Source of the DNA: an uncultured Centipeda sp.
GTDB taxonomy: Bacteria > Bacillota > Negativicutes > Selenomonadales > Selenomonadaceae
Assembly (NCBI GenBank): GCA_905372865.1
Contig: CAJPQT010000022.1
Coordinates: 1 to 41,636, forward strand
Direction: 5' to 3'
Length of the DNA: 41,636 nt
In this document: one piece after another, positions 8,661 through 16,695 of the stretch
How the letters are laid out: the number at the start of each line of letters is the position of its first letter
How positions within the stretch are numbered: the stretch's first letter is position 1
Translations under genes and position numbers: made by a program
The notes under the pieces: model-generated
Told to the model about the DNA's origin: nothing
Database searches by the model: none
What the model saw: only the letters and a program-made list of their open reading frames with translations

Positions 8661-9402
8661 AATCGCAGTCATCACAGGTGCGAATCGGGGCATCGGATGG
8701 GCAACGGTGCAGAAATTCGCCCAGCACCATGCTTGTGTATGGGCCTGTGCAAGACGGCAGACAGATGCGTTTGAAAAGAACATCAAGGAACTGTCGGGAA
8801 AATATGCGACGGAAATTTACCCGCTTTATTTTGATGTCGCAGATGCAGACGCGGTAAAAAAAGCGATCAAAACCATCGGAGACAAACAAAAGCGCATTGA
8901 CATTCTGGTGAATAATGCGGGAATCTCCGTGGAACAATTATTTCCGATGACCGCAATCAAAACGATAGAAGACTGTATGCACACAAATTTTATGTCGCAG
9001 GTGCAGTTGGCTCAGCTTGTATCACGGTATATGATGAGAAATAAGGCGGGGGCGATCATCAATGTAGCCTCGGTCGCCGGAATGGAGGCGGAGGAAGGCG
9101 GGCTCGCGTACGGCAGCAGCAAAGCTGCGGTGCTTTTTTCGACGCAGACGATGGCACTCGAACTCGGGAAGTACGGCATCAGGGTAAATGCGGTTTCTCC
9201 CGGGTTTATTGATACGGATATGTGGCACGCGCGCAGCGATGCGCTCAAGGAGAAAATACTTCAAGAGACGCCATTGAAACGGCAGGGGGCTCCGGAAGAG
9301 GTCGCAAATGCCATTTTGTTCTTGGCATCGGATATGGCATCGTTCATTACCGGACAAAATATTGTGGTTGACGGGGGACGAAAATCCCTGTCGGGGGGGT
9401 GA
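8647..9402 (+). CDS. FabG-like short-chain dehydrogenase/reductase
   Basis: 251 residues with complete classical SDR features: TGANRGIG at 10-17 for NAD(P), NNAG, a catalytic Tyr155-x3-Lys159 in AYGSSKAA, and the C-terminal FLASDMASFITGQNIVVDGG typical of FabG. ATG 8647 is chosen because the G-rich run just upstream (8633-8642) serves as ribosome site; an upstream in-frame start would lack one. It overlaps the FabZ-like gene by 14 bases. Likely role: reduction of a 3-oxoacyl-ACP, or of a keto sugar, in the same pathway as its neighbours. The last codons contain a G7 tract (9393-9399) next to the stop. Confidence 0.88.
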   Translation: MLNGKIAVITGANRGIGWATVQKFAQHHACVWACARRQTDAFEKNIKELSGKYATEIYPLYFDVADADAVKKAIKTIGDKQKRIDILVNNAGISVEQLFPMTAIKTIEDCMHTNFMSQVQLAQLVSRYMMRNKAGAIINVASVAGMEAEEGGLAYGSSKAAVLFSTQTMALELGKYGIRVNAVSPGFIDTDMWHARSDALKEKILQETPLKRQGAPEEVANAILFLASDMASFITGQNIVVDGGRKSLSGG

Positions 9403-9438
9403 CGATGAAACTGTATTTGAGAGAAGGAGGTCTGTGGA

Positions 9439-10440
9439 ATGTATTTGGATAAAGCGCATCCGTATATTGTGGCTGAGCTGAATTCCAGCCACAGGGGAAA
9501 GGTTGACGTCGCAAAAAAAATGATTGATGCAGCGAAGGCTTGTGGCTGTGATGCGGTCAAGTTCCAGTCATGGACGGATGCATCGCTCTACAGTGGGTCA
9601 TACTACGCAAAGAATCCGATCGCACGGCGTATGGTGAAGGGGTTTGCGCTTTTGCCGGAGGCGCTCGTGGAACTGTCCGTCTATTGCAGGGAGAGCGGCA
9701 TTGATTTCGCATCCACACCTTATTCCCGCAGTGAGGTTGATCTCCTGGTTGATGCGTGTGACGTTCCGTATATCAAGATCGCATCCATGGACATCAACAA
9801 CATCCCTTTTTTGGAGTATATTGCAGGCCGCATGGTTCCAATTGTACTCTCTACGGGGATGGCAACGCTTGATGAAATCAGGGCGGCTGTTCGTGCGATT
9901 GAGGGCAGAGGAAATCATCAGATCTGTATTCTCCATTGTGTGTCACTGTATCCCGTGGCGCATGAACATGTCCATCTGAATAATATGCGCATGCTGAAAA
10001 AGGAGTTCCCGGAGTGCAGTGTCGGATATTCAGATCATACCATGGGAAGTGAAGCTGCGTGTGCCGCAACGGCACTTGGCGCGTTGATGATCGAAAAGCA
10101 TTTTACCCTCGACAGCAGCATGATCGGCTGGGATAATCAGATGGCGACTGAGCCGGAGCAAATGGAGAAGTTGGTGCGGGAATGTCGAAATGTCGCAGCG
10201 GCACTGGGGTCTTATGAACGAAGTGTGACGGAAGAGGAACTTGCGCAGCGGGTGAGGATGCGCAGGAGCATTGTTGCCGCGAAGCACATTCCTGCAGGGC
10301 ATGTGCTTTCGATGGAGGATCTTGACGCAAAACGGCCGGGGGACGGAATACCTCCCAATGAGTTTGCCCGTGTGGTTGGCAAGAAAGTGAAACGCGATAT
10401 GGAAGCGGACGAGATGCTTTTTCCGGATGATCTGGAATAG
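9439..10440 (+). CDS. neuB: Divergent NeuB-family synthase (nonulosonate-type) with SAF domain
   Basis: 333 residues. The first ~260 form the NeuB barrel: AKKMIDAAKACGCDAVKFQS, FASTPYSRSEVDLL, KIASMDINNIPFLE, VLSTGMATLDEI, HCVSLYP, GYSDHTMG and IEKHFTLD. The tail from RRSIVAAKHIPAGHVL is the SAF (antifreeze-like) domain. Known family members join phosphoenolpyruvate to an aldehyde sugar to give sialic, legionaminic or pseudaminic acids. Two family positions differ: the first motif reads AELNSSHRG, and the usual PDH after KHFTLD is WDN (residues 231-233), so the second metal-binding His is Asn. That suggests a different substrate. AGAAGGAGG at 9421-9429 gives a strong start. No CMP-transferase, epimerase or other nonulosonate genes are in the window. 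Confidence 0.85.
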   Translation: MYLDKAHPYIVAELNSSHRGKVDVAKKMIDAAKACGCDAVKFQSWTDASLYSGSYYAKNPIARRMVKGFALLPEALVELSVYCRESGIDFASTPYSRSEVDLLVDACDVPYIKIASMDINNIPFLEYIAGRMVPIVLSTGMATLDEIRAAVRAIEGRGNHQICILHCVSLYPVAHEHVHLNNMRMLKKEFPECSVGYSDHTMGSEAACAATALGALMIEKHFTLDSSMIGWDNQMATEPEQMEKLVRECRNVAAALGSYERSVTEEELAQRVRMRRSIVAAKHIPAGHVLSMEDLDAKRPGDGIPPNEFARVVGKKVKRDMEADEMLFPDDLE

Positions 10441-10456
10441 TACAGGGATGGTAGAT

Positions 10457-11533
10457 ATGGTAGAAGACTTTCACAAGCTGGATCCGTATGCATTACCGAA
10501 AGCTGAAAAGGAAAAGCTTTTACTCTCTGCTATGCGGGAATTGACCGAATGGCATCGGTATCGCTGTGTTCCGTACCAAAGGTATTTGGATGCCGTCGGC
10601 TATGAGCCGGCAGGGATCAAAACGCTGGAGAACGTACCATTTCTTCCCATTCGCGCATTCAAAGAATTGCAGATGAAGAGCATCCCGGATGACGATGTTT
10701 TCAAGGTGATGATGTCATCGGGAACAAGCGGTCAAAAACAGTCGAGGATTTATCTGGATCGGGAAACGGCTGTTTTGCAGCAAAAGGTGCTGCTCAGACT
10801 GTTGGGGGACTTTATCGGAAGCCGCAGGCTGCCGATGCTGGTGATCGATTCGGAGGCGATGATCAAGGATCGGCGAAACTTTACCACAAGAGGCGCAACG
10901 ATCATGGGGTTGGAGTTTGCGGCCAGACGCATGATTTTTGCACTGGATGAGCAGATGCAGCTCAAGGAAGATGTGCTGGATGACTTTATTCAAGCCTACG
11001 GAGCTGAGCCATTCATCATTTTTGGCTTCACCTTTATGGTTTGGCAGCATCTTTTCCAGCGATTAAAGCAAGCGGGCAGAACTGCCGATTTGTCGAACGG
11101 CTATCTGCTTACGGCGGGCGGTTGGAAAAAGTTAGTCAATCTGAAAATCTCAAATGAAGACTTCAAGAACATGGGACAGGCTGTCTGTGGAATAAATCAT
11201 TATGTGGATCACTATGGAATGGCAGAGCAGACGGGCTGCATCTATGCGGAGTGCGAATACGGGCATCTTCATGCCAGCATCTACTCGGATGTAATCATAC
11301 GTCGATATCGTGATTTCTCACCTTGTGCCATGGGCGAGAAGGGCTTTATTCAGCTCCTCTCTACGCTGCCGCATTCGTATCCGGGGCACTCGATTCTCAC
11401 GGAGGATGAAGGTATCATCGAGGGGGAGGATGACTGCCCGTGCGGAAGAAAAGGGAAATACATCCGTATCCTAGGCAGGGTGGAGCAGGCGGAAATAAGG
11501 GGGTGCAGCGATACCTATGGAGCACGTATATAG
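10457..11533 (+). CDS. luxE: LuxE-family acyl-protein synthetase, copy 1
   Basis: 358 residues. LuxE proteins activate an acyl group with ATP, carry it on a cysteine near their C-terminus, and hand it to LuxC for reduction. Visible here: MMSSGTSGQKQSRI (adenylate-forming type loop), FGFTFMVWQHLF, HYGMAEQTGCIYAEC and CPCGRKGKY. Cys350 in RGCSDTY, nine residues from the end, matches the position of the acyl-carrying cysteine. ATG 10457 is chosen over 10427 and 10448 by alignment with the second copy (MVEDFHKL against MTYEDVLTL). It overlaps LuxC copy 1 by 17 bases. No luciferase genes are present, so it serves a non-luminescent pathway. Confidence 0.85.
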   Translation: MVEDFHKLDPYALPKAEKEKLLLSAMRELTEWHRYRCVPYQRYLDAVGYEPAGIKTLENVPFLPIRAFKELQMKSIPDDDVFKVMMSSGTSGQKQSRIYLDRETAVLQQKVLLRLLGDFIGSRRLPMLVIDSEAMIKDRRNFTTRGATIMGLEFAARRMIFALDEQMQLKEDVLDDFIQAYGAEPFIIFGFTFMVWQHLFQRLKQAGRTADLSNGYLLTAGGWKKLVNLKISNEDFKNMGQAVCGINHYVDHYGMAEQTGCIYAECEYGHLHASIYSDVIIRRYRDFSPCAMGEKGFIQLLSTLPHSYPGHSILTEDEGIIEGEDDCPCGRKGKYIRILGRVEQAEIRGCSDTYGARI

Positions 11534-12713
11534 GGACATCGACTTTTTGGTCGGAAATATGGATGTCCTCTGCAATATGGAAAAGACGCGGGCACTGCCG
11601 ATGTTTTCAGAAGATGTCATATCCTTTCTGGGGAGATTATCCGAGGTGCTGCTCCGTGATCCCCGAGCGAAGGCGTATGGGGATATCGCCGCCTTTGCTT
11701 TTTGGCTTCGCAAGGCGTCCATAAAAAAAGAGGCCGCCAAATATGGAGCTTCTGGCAGAAGAATCGGCTGGGGGATGGCGTTCCATATCGCACCGTCGAA
11801 TATTCCCGTGCAGTTTGCGGTTTCTCTTGTCTATGCGTTGACTGCCGGCAATGCGTCAGTGATTCGTGTATCCGATAAGCAGTTTGAGCAGGTGGATCTC
11901 CTGTGTGAGACGATCAACATGCTGTTGCAGGAGGAGTTTCAGAAACTGCATCCATATATCTGCATCGTTCGATATGCACATGACAACGCGGCGACGCGCG
12001 TGCTGTCATCACTCTGTGATCTCAGAATGATATGGGGCGGAGACCAAACCATTGCAGGGATTCGGAGCAATCTCGCGCAATCTCGATGCGTGGAGCTAGG
12101 ATTTGCAGATCGGTATTCGATTGCTGTCATTGACGCAGATACGTATTTGCAGAAGGATCCAACGGTCGTTGCGCGCGATTTTTATCTTGATACCTACTAT
12201 TCTGATCAGAACGCTTGCAGCTCAACGCGGCTTGTGCTGTGGATCGGTAATGATATCGACCGCGCAAAAAAGATATTTTGGAACAGCATTCAAGAACAAG
12301 CGGATCAAGAATATTCGCTGAGCGATATCAGCGGGTCGGAAAAACTGCTGCAGACGGCAGTGCTTGCGGCCGCCTGTCCCGGCATCAAGGAGATTCGGCA
12401 GAACAATGGTCTGGTTAGAATTGAGCTGCCGGAACTGTTCGAGGATGTGATGAATTATAAAGGAAATTGTGGGTACTTTCTCGAATATAGTTTAGGAAGT
12501 CTGGATGAACTGGCATGCGTCCTTGGCAAGCAGTGTCAGACCGTTACGTATCTGGGGGATGATCTGCATGATAAAATCAAGGAGCTCATCTTCCAACAGG
12601 GGCTGCGAGGGGGAGATCGCATCGTTCCTGTGGGACACAGCCTTGATCTGTCCTTTGTTTGGGACGGCTATGATATGCCGTTGACACTTTCCAGAAAGAT
12701 CAACAATCAATAA
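11517..12713 (+). CDS. luxC: LuxC-family acyl-CoA/acyl-enzyme reductase, copy 1
   Basis: 398 residues. LuxC reduces an activated acyl group to an aldehyde with NADPH through an acyl-cysteine. Landmarks: FHIAPSNIPVQFAVSLVYAL, AGNASVIRVSDK, WGGDQTI, FADRYSIAVID and SDQNACSS, with the probable catalytic Cys234. The end DRIVPVGHSLDLSFVWDGYD is also typical. The start overlaps LuxE copy 1 by 17 bases, as in the second pair, so the two subunits are probably made in balance. The acyl substrate cannot be read from sequence. The gene is AT-richer than the second copy. Confidence 0.87.
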   Translation: MEHVYRDIDFLVGNMDVLCNMEKTRALPMFSEDVISFLGRLSEVLLRDPRAKAYGDIAAFAFWLRKASIKKEAAKYGASGRRIGWGMAFHIAPSNIPVQFAVSLVYALTAGNASVIRVSDKQFEQVDLLCETINMLLQEEFQKLHPYICIVRYAHDNAATRVLSSLCDLRMIWGGDQTIAGIRSNLAQSRCVELGFADRYSIAVIDADTYLQKDPTVVARDFYLDTYYSDQNACSSTRLVLWIGNDIDRAKKIFWNSIQEQADQEYSLSDISGSEKLLQTAVLAAACPGIKEIRQNNGLVRIELPELFEDVMNYKGNCGYFLEYSLGSLDELACVLGKQCQTVTYLGDDLHDKIKELIFQQGLRGGDRIVPVGHSLDLSFVWDGYDMPLTLSRKINNQ

Positions 12714-12737
12714 TGCATACAGAGAGGGAGCAATATC

Positions 12738-12977
12738 ATGACGAATTTGGAGAAATACACGCAGATATTTTCTGACAGCCTTGGCGTTTCCAAGGACGAT
12801 GTGGAGGGCCTCACATATCAGTCCATCAGTGCATGGGATTCGGTCGGACACATGGAACTGGTGGCTGCCATCGAGGATGCCTTTGATATCATGATGGATA
12901 CCGATGATATCATCGACTTTAATTCTTTTGAACGGGGGAAAGAGATCCTGTCGAAGAATTACAGCATCACATTTTAA
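12738..12977 (+). CDS. Dedicated acyl carrier protein
   Basis: 79 acidic residues with a phosphopantetheine site at Ser35 in SAWDSVGHMELV; the W-D-S-V-G-H form is typical of carrier proteins of specialised pathways rather than the housekeeping AcpP (usually DSLD). AGAGGGAG at 12723-12730 precedes ATG. It lies between LuxC copy 1 and an adenylating ligase. The simplest reading is that the ligase loads this carrier and LuxE/LuxC or the FabZ/FabG-like enzymes act on the carried acyl group. Confidence 0.92.
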   Translation: MTNLEKYTQIFSDSLGVSKDDVEGLTYQSISAWDSVGHMELVAAIEDAFDIMMDTDDIIDFNSFERGKEILSKNYSITF

Positions 12978-12988
12978 GAGGCTGTGCC

Positions 12989-14401
12989 GTGTTTTTTGAT
13001 CTGAAATCTTTTGCCGAGATGCCCGCACTCTTTATGGAAAATGAAGTGTGGGCATACAGCAAGTTGTTTGATACATCGGAAAAGATTGCGGGACTGATAC
13101 CAACGCGCTCGTTGGTTTTTTTGGTGTGCAGCAATACGCCTGTATCCATCGCGGCATACGTGGGGTTTATCAACCATGGGATTGTTCCCGTCATGGTCGA
13201 TAAGGAGTTGGATGGTGAACTGTTCCAAAGCCTTTTGGAGCAGTATTCACCGGCCTATATTTTTGCAGAGGAAGCACATTTCGACTTTTTGGATCGTTAT
13301 ACGCAGACCTTACATATAGAGGGCAGTGTTCTTTATGATACGGGCGAGCAACAGTCCTATCCGCTCCATGAGGATTTGGCACTCCTCATGACGACATCGG
13401 GTTCTACGGGCAGCCCGAAGCTCGTGCGGCAGAGCTATGATAATCTTAAGGAAAATACAGAGTCCATTGTGAAGTATTTGGATCTTCACGAAGATGAACG
13501 TGCCGTGACGAATCTGCCGCTGCACTATGTCTACGGGCTTTCTGTTCTGAATACGTACTTCGCTGTCGGCGCTTCCATTGTTGTGACGGAGAAGACGCTC
13601 TTTGACCGCAGTTTTTGGCAGCTGATGCGGGACAAAGAGGTTACGAGTTTCTCCGGCGTGCCCTACACCTACGCGATGCTGAAACGACTGCGCTTCTTCC
13701 GTATGGATCTTCCCGCGCTCCGCACGCTGACGCAGGCGGGCGGCAAGCTTGATCCCGAGCTGCACAGCGAGTTTGCTGCCTATGCAGATGCGCACGGGAA
13801 GAAATTCGTCGTGATGTACGGCGCGGCAGAGGCAACGGCACGCATGGGGTATCTGCCGCCGCAGGATGCACTGGAAAAGGTCGGGGCGATGGGCGTCGCG
13901 ATTCCGGGCGGCAGGTTTGCACTCGTCGATGAGGCGGGCGAGGAGATCACGGCGGCGGATACCGTCGGCGAGCTGGTCTACTACGGCGCGAATGTTACGC
14001 TCGGCTATGCGGAGAGCGGTGCGGATCTCGCTCGGGGCGACGAGCGTCATGGACGCTATGAGACGGGTGATCTTGCCCGCCGCGATGCGGATGGGTACTA
14101 CACCATCGTCGGACGCAAGCGGCGTTTTTTGAAGATGTTCGGCAAGCGTACGAATTTGCAGGAGGTTGAGCACATTCTGCGGCAGCATTTCGGTGAAATC
14201 GAGGTCGCATGCGCGGGCATTGATGACAACCTCTACATTTTTGTGACGCAGGAGCAGTTTGTCCCCGAGATCGTGCCGTTTTTGAGCGCGAAGCTTGGTC
14301 TGCACCATTCTGCATTTACGGCGCGGTATATTGCAGAGATCCCGAAAAATACTTCGGGTAAGACGGTCTATCGGGAGCTGGAGCGGTACTATGACGTATG
14401 A
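12989..14401 (+). CDS. Acyl-/aryl-AMP ligase (ANL superfamily)
   Basis: 470 residues, short for the family. ATP loop TTSGSTGSPK at 135-144, VMYGAAEATARMGYL, YETGDLARRDADGYY and GRKRRFLKMFGKRTNLQEVE in order, then PKNTSGKTVYRELE with Lys458 as the usual adenylation lysine. The start is GTG 12989, with AAGAGG before it and 11 bases after the ACP stop. It probably activates a carboxylic acid and loads it on the adjacent ACP. The first ~600 bases are AT-richer, the rest is GC-rich like the second LuxEC pair, so the gene spans a composition break. It overlaps LuxE copy 2 by 11 bases. The substrate is unknown. Confidence 0.87.
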   Translation: MFFDLKSFAEMPALFMENEVWAYSKLFDTSEKIAGLIPTRSLVFLVCSNTPVSIAAYVGFINHGIVPVMVDKELDGELFQSLLEQYSPAYIFAEEAHFDFLDRYTQTLHIEGSVLYDTGEQQSYPLHEDLALLMTTSGSTGSPKLVRQSYDNLKENTESIVKYLDLHEDERAVTNLPLHYVYGLSVLNTYFAVGASIVVTEKTLFDRSFWQLMRDKEVTSFSGVPYTYAMLKRLRFFRMDLPALRTLTQAGGKLDPELHSEFAAYADAHGKKFVVMYGAAEATARMGYLPPQDALEKVGAMGVAIPGGRFALVDEAGEEITAADTVGELVYYGANVTLGYAESGADLARGDERHGRYETGDLARRDADGYYTIVGRKRRFLKMFGKRTNLQEVEHILRQHFGEIEVACAGIDDNLYIFVTQEQFVPEIVPFLSAKLGLHHSAFTARYIAEIPKNTSGKTVYRELERYYDV

Positions 14402-15470
14402 GGATGTACTCACACTGCCGCCGTTCGGTGTGGGGCGCGCGGAAAAACAGGAACTTCTGCGCGGGGAGCTGCTGCGTCTGACGGAGCAGCACCGGGCATA
14501 TTGTGCGCCCTATGCACGGATGATGGAGTCGGTTTGTTTTTCTGCTGCGGACGTTCGTTCGGTGGAGGATATTCCGTTTCTGCCCGTGCGCCTTTTCAAG
14601 GAGATGGAGCTGCGGAGCGTGACAGAGGAGGACGTGTTCAAGACGATGACCTCGTCGGGGACGACGGGGCAGCAGGTATCGCGGATTTTCCTTGACCGCA
14701 AAACGGCGGCGAACCAGCAAAAGACACTTGTGCGCATTGTCTCCAATCGAATCGGCGGTAGCCGTTTGCCAATGATCATTCTCGACTGCCCCTCTGTTCT
14801 CAAAAATCGCGCGATGTTCTCGGCACGCGGCGCGGGGATTCTTGGTTTTTCGATCTTCGGACGAAAGAAGCTCTACGCGCTGAATGATGCGATGGAGCTG
14901 CAGCTGGATGCGATTCATGACTTTCTTGCAGAGAACGCGGGGCAGCGCATCCTGCTCTTCGGCTTCACCTTTATGGTGTGGCAGCATTTCTATCAGGCTC
15001 TGCGGGCTGCAGGCGAGCGGCTTGACCTCTCGAACGCCGTACTGATTCACGGCGGCGGCTGGAAAAAGCTCACCGCCGAGGCGGTTACGCCTGCGGCGTT
15101 TCGCGTGGCACTGCGCGAGGTCTGCGGCGATCTTGATGTTGCGGACTACTACGGCATGGTGGAGCAGACGGGCTGCATTCATCTCGAATGCGCAGAGGGT
15201 CACCTCCATACAAGCACGTACGCCGATGTCATTGTGCGCCGTCCGCTTGACTTCTCGCCCGCAGATTTCGGCGAGCGCGGCATCATCGAGGTCGTCTCGC
15301 TCCTGCCGGAGTCGTATCCCGGTCATGCGCTTCTGACGGAGGATGAGGGCGTGCTGGTTGGTGAGGACGACTGTCCGTGCGGGCGCAAGGGGAAGTATTT
15401 CAAGGTGCTTGGCAGATTGAAACAAGCGGAGCTGAGGGGGTGCAGTGATACCTATGCAGCAGCATTTTGA
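14391..15470 (+). CDS. luxE: LuxE-family acyl-protein synthetase, copy 2
   Basis: 359 residues and clearly a paralogue of the gene at 10457-11533: TMTSSGTTGQQVSRI, LFGFTFMVWQHFYQ, DYYGMVEQTGCIHLEC, DDCPCGRKGKYFKVLG and a C-terminal RGCSDTY with Cys351 nine residues from the end, the likely acyl carrier. It starts inside the ligase gene (11-base overlap) and overlaps LuxC copy 2 by 17 bases, the same overlap as in copy 1. Base composition is GC-rich, unlike copy 1, so the two pairs are not a fresh tandem duplication. Presumably it acts with its own LuxC on a different or later acyl group. Confidence 0.86.
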   Translation: MTYEDVLTLPPFGVGRAEKQELLRGELLRLTEQHRAYCAPYARMMESVCFSAADVRSVEDIPFLPVRLFKEMELRSVTEEDVFKTMTSSGTTGQQVSRIFLDRKTAANQQKTLVRIVSNRIGGSRLPMIILDCPSVLKNRAMFSARGAGILGFSIFGRKKLYALNDAMELQLDAIHDFLAENAGQRILLFGFTFMVWQHFYQALRAAGERLDLSNAVLIHGGGWKKLTAEAVTPAAFRVALREVCGDLDVADYYGMVEQTGCIHLECAEGHLHTSTYADVIVRRPLDFSPADFGERGIIEVVSLLPESYPGHALLTEDEGVLVGEDDCPCGRKGKYFKVLGRLKQAELRGCSDTYAAAF

Positions 15471-16653
15471 CAGCGTGACCTATGCGCTCGGCAGTGCGGA
15501 AATCGAAATGCAGATGGCGGATGTTCGCCCGCTTCCCATTTTTTCGGCGGAAGCTGTTGCCTTTCTCACCGCTCTCTCGGCACGGATTCTTGCCGATGCG
15601 GAGGCGAAGGCGTCCCCAGACGTCGTGACGCTCGGATTCTGGTGCCGCCCCGCCGCGTTGCGGCAAATGCAGAGAACCTACGAAGCAGAAGTGAATCGGC
15701 TTGGGCGCGGTATTGTCTTTCACATTGCACCATCGAATGTAGCCGTGAACTTCGTCTACTCTTGCCTTGCGGCATTTCTTGCGGGAAACGCGAGCATTGT
15801 GCGTCTGCCGTCGAAGAACTTCCCACAGGTCGATGTTCTCTGTCGGATTTTCGCAGAGACGCTTGCGGAGTTTCCAGCGCTCTTTCCATACTTCCTTTTT
15901 GTCCGCTATGGACACGTGCAGGAGGTGAACGAGCACTATTCGCGGATGTGTCAGACCCGTGTTGTATGGGGCGGGGATGCGACGATTGAAGCAATACGCT
16001 GCGCGGCCCTTGCACCGCGCGCCAATGAAATCACGTTTGCTGACCGCCACTCGCTTGCCGTCATTGATGCCTCTGCCTATCTTGCAGTAGAGGACAAGGA
16101 GCGGATTGCGCAGGACTTCTACAACGACACCTATCTCAGCGATCAAAACGCCTGTACTGCGCCGCGCTTTGTCGTATGGCTCGGCGCAGCAGAGAAGGTC
16201 AAGGCGGCTCAGGATCTGTTTTGGCGCACACTGCATGCGCTTGTGAAGGATCGCTACACATTGCAAGGCGTTCAAGCTGTGGATAAGCTGACACAGCTCT
16301 ATCGGATTGCCGCGCACGCTGCGGCGCGGCAAGTTCCCATGGAGGATAATCTTATTGCGCGCGTCTACGTGGCGGAGCTGACAGAGAAGCTTACCGCGTA
16401 TAAGGCGGGCAGCGGCTTTTTTATCGAGTATGCGGCGCAGGAACTTGCAGAACTTCGTCCGCTTTGCGGACGGTCATGTCAGACGCTTTCGTATTACGGC
16501 GTGGAGCGGGAGACCCTTTTGCGGGTGGTTCTCGCCATGCGTCCCGCAGGTGTCGACCGCATCGTACCGATGGGGCGCACGATGGACTTTACGCTCGTCT
16601 GGGACGGTGTTGATCTCATTCGCACGATGAGCCGTGCGGTACAGGTAATTTGA
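15454..16653 (+). CDS. luxC: LuxC-family acyl-CoA/acyl-enzyme reductase, copy 2
   Basis: 399 residues, paralogue of 11517-12713. FHIAPSNVAVNFVYSCLAAF, AGNASIVRLPSKN, WGGDATI, FADRHSLAVIDA, SDQNACTAP with Cys234 at the same residue number as copy 1, and DRIVPMGRTMDFTLVWDGVD near the end. ATG 15454 is preferred over GTG 15445, because it matches copy 1 and leaves proper spacing after GAGGGGGTG. Expected role: NADPH-dependent reduction of the acyl group carried by LuxE copy 2 to an aldehyde. No long-chain luciferase or alcohol-forming partner is seen nearby. Confidence 0.87.
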   Translation: MQQHFDSVTYALGSAEIEMQMADVRPLPIFSAEAVAFLTALSARILADAEAKASPDVVTLGFWCRPAALRQMQRTYEAEVNRLGRGIVFHIAPSNVAVNFVYSCLAAFLAGNASIVRLPSKNFPQVDVLCRIFAETLAEFPALFPYFLFVRYGHVQEVNEHYSRMCQTRVVWGGDATIEAIRCAALAPRANEITFADRHSLAVIDASAYLAVEDKERIAQDFYNDTYLSDQNACTAPRFVVWLGAAEKVKAAQDLFWRTLHALVKDRYTLQGVQAVDKLTQLYRIAAHAAARQVPMEDNLIARVYVAELTEKLTAYKAGSGFFIEYAAQELAELRPLCGRSCQTLSYYGVERETLLRVVLAMRPAGVDRIVPMGRTMDFTLVWDGVDLIRTMSRAVQVI

Positions 16654-16695
16654 GGAATGGTTTTTTGACGTGACATGATAGAGGGGAATCCGTTT

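Noticed and set aside
12738..16653. A bioluminescence (lux) operon
   Set aside because: luxC and luxE homologues are present, but there is no luciferase luxA/luxB and no luxD or regulator; the context is surface-glycan synthesis.
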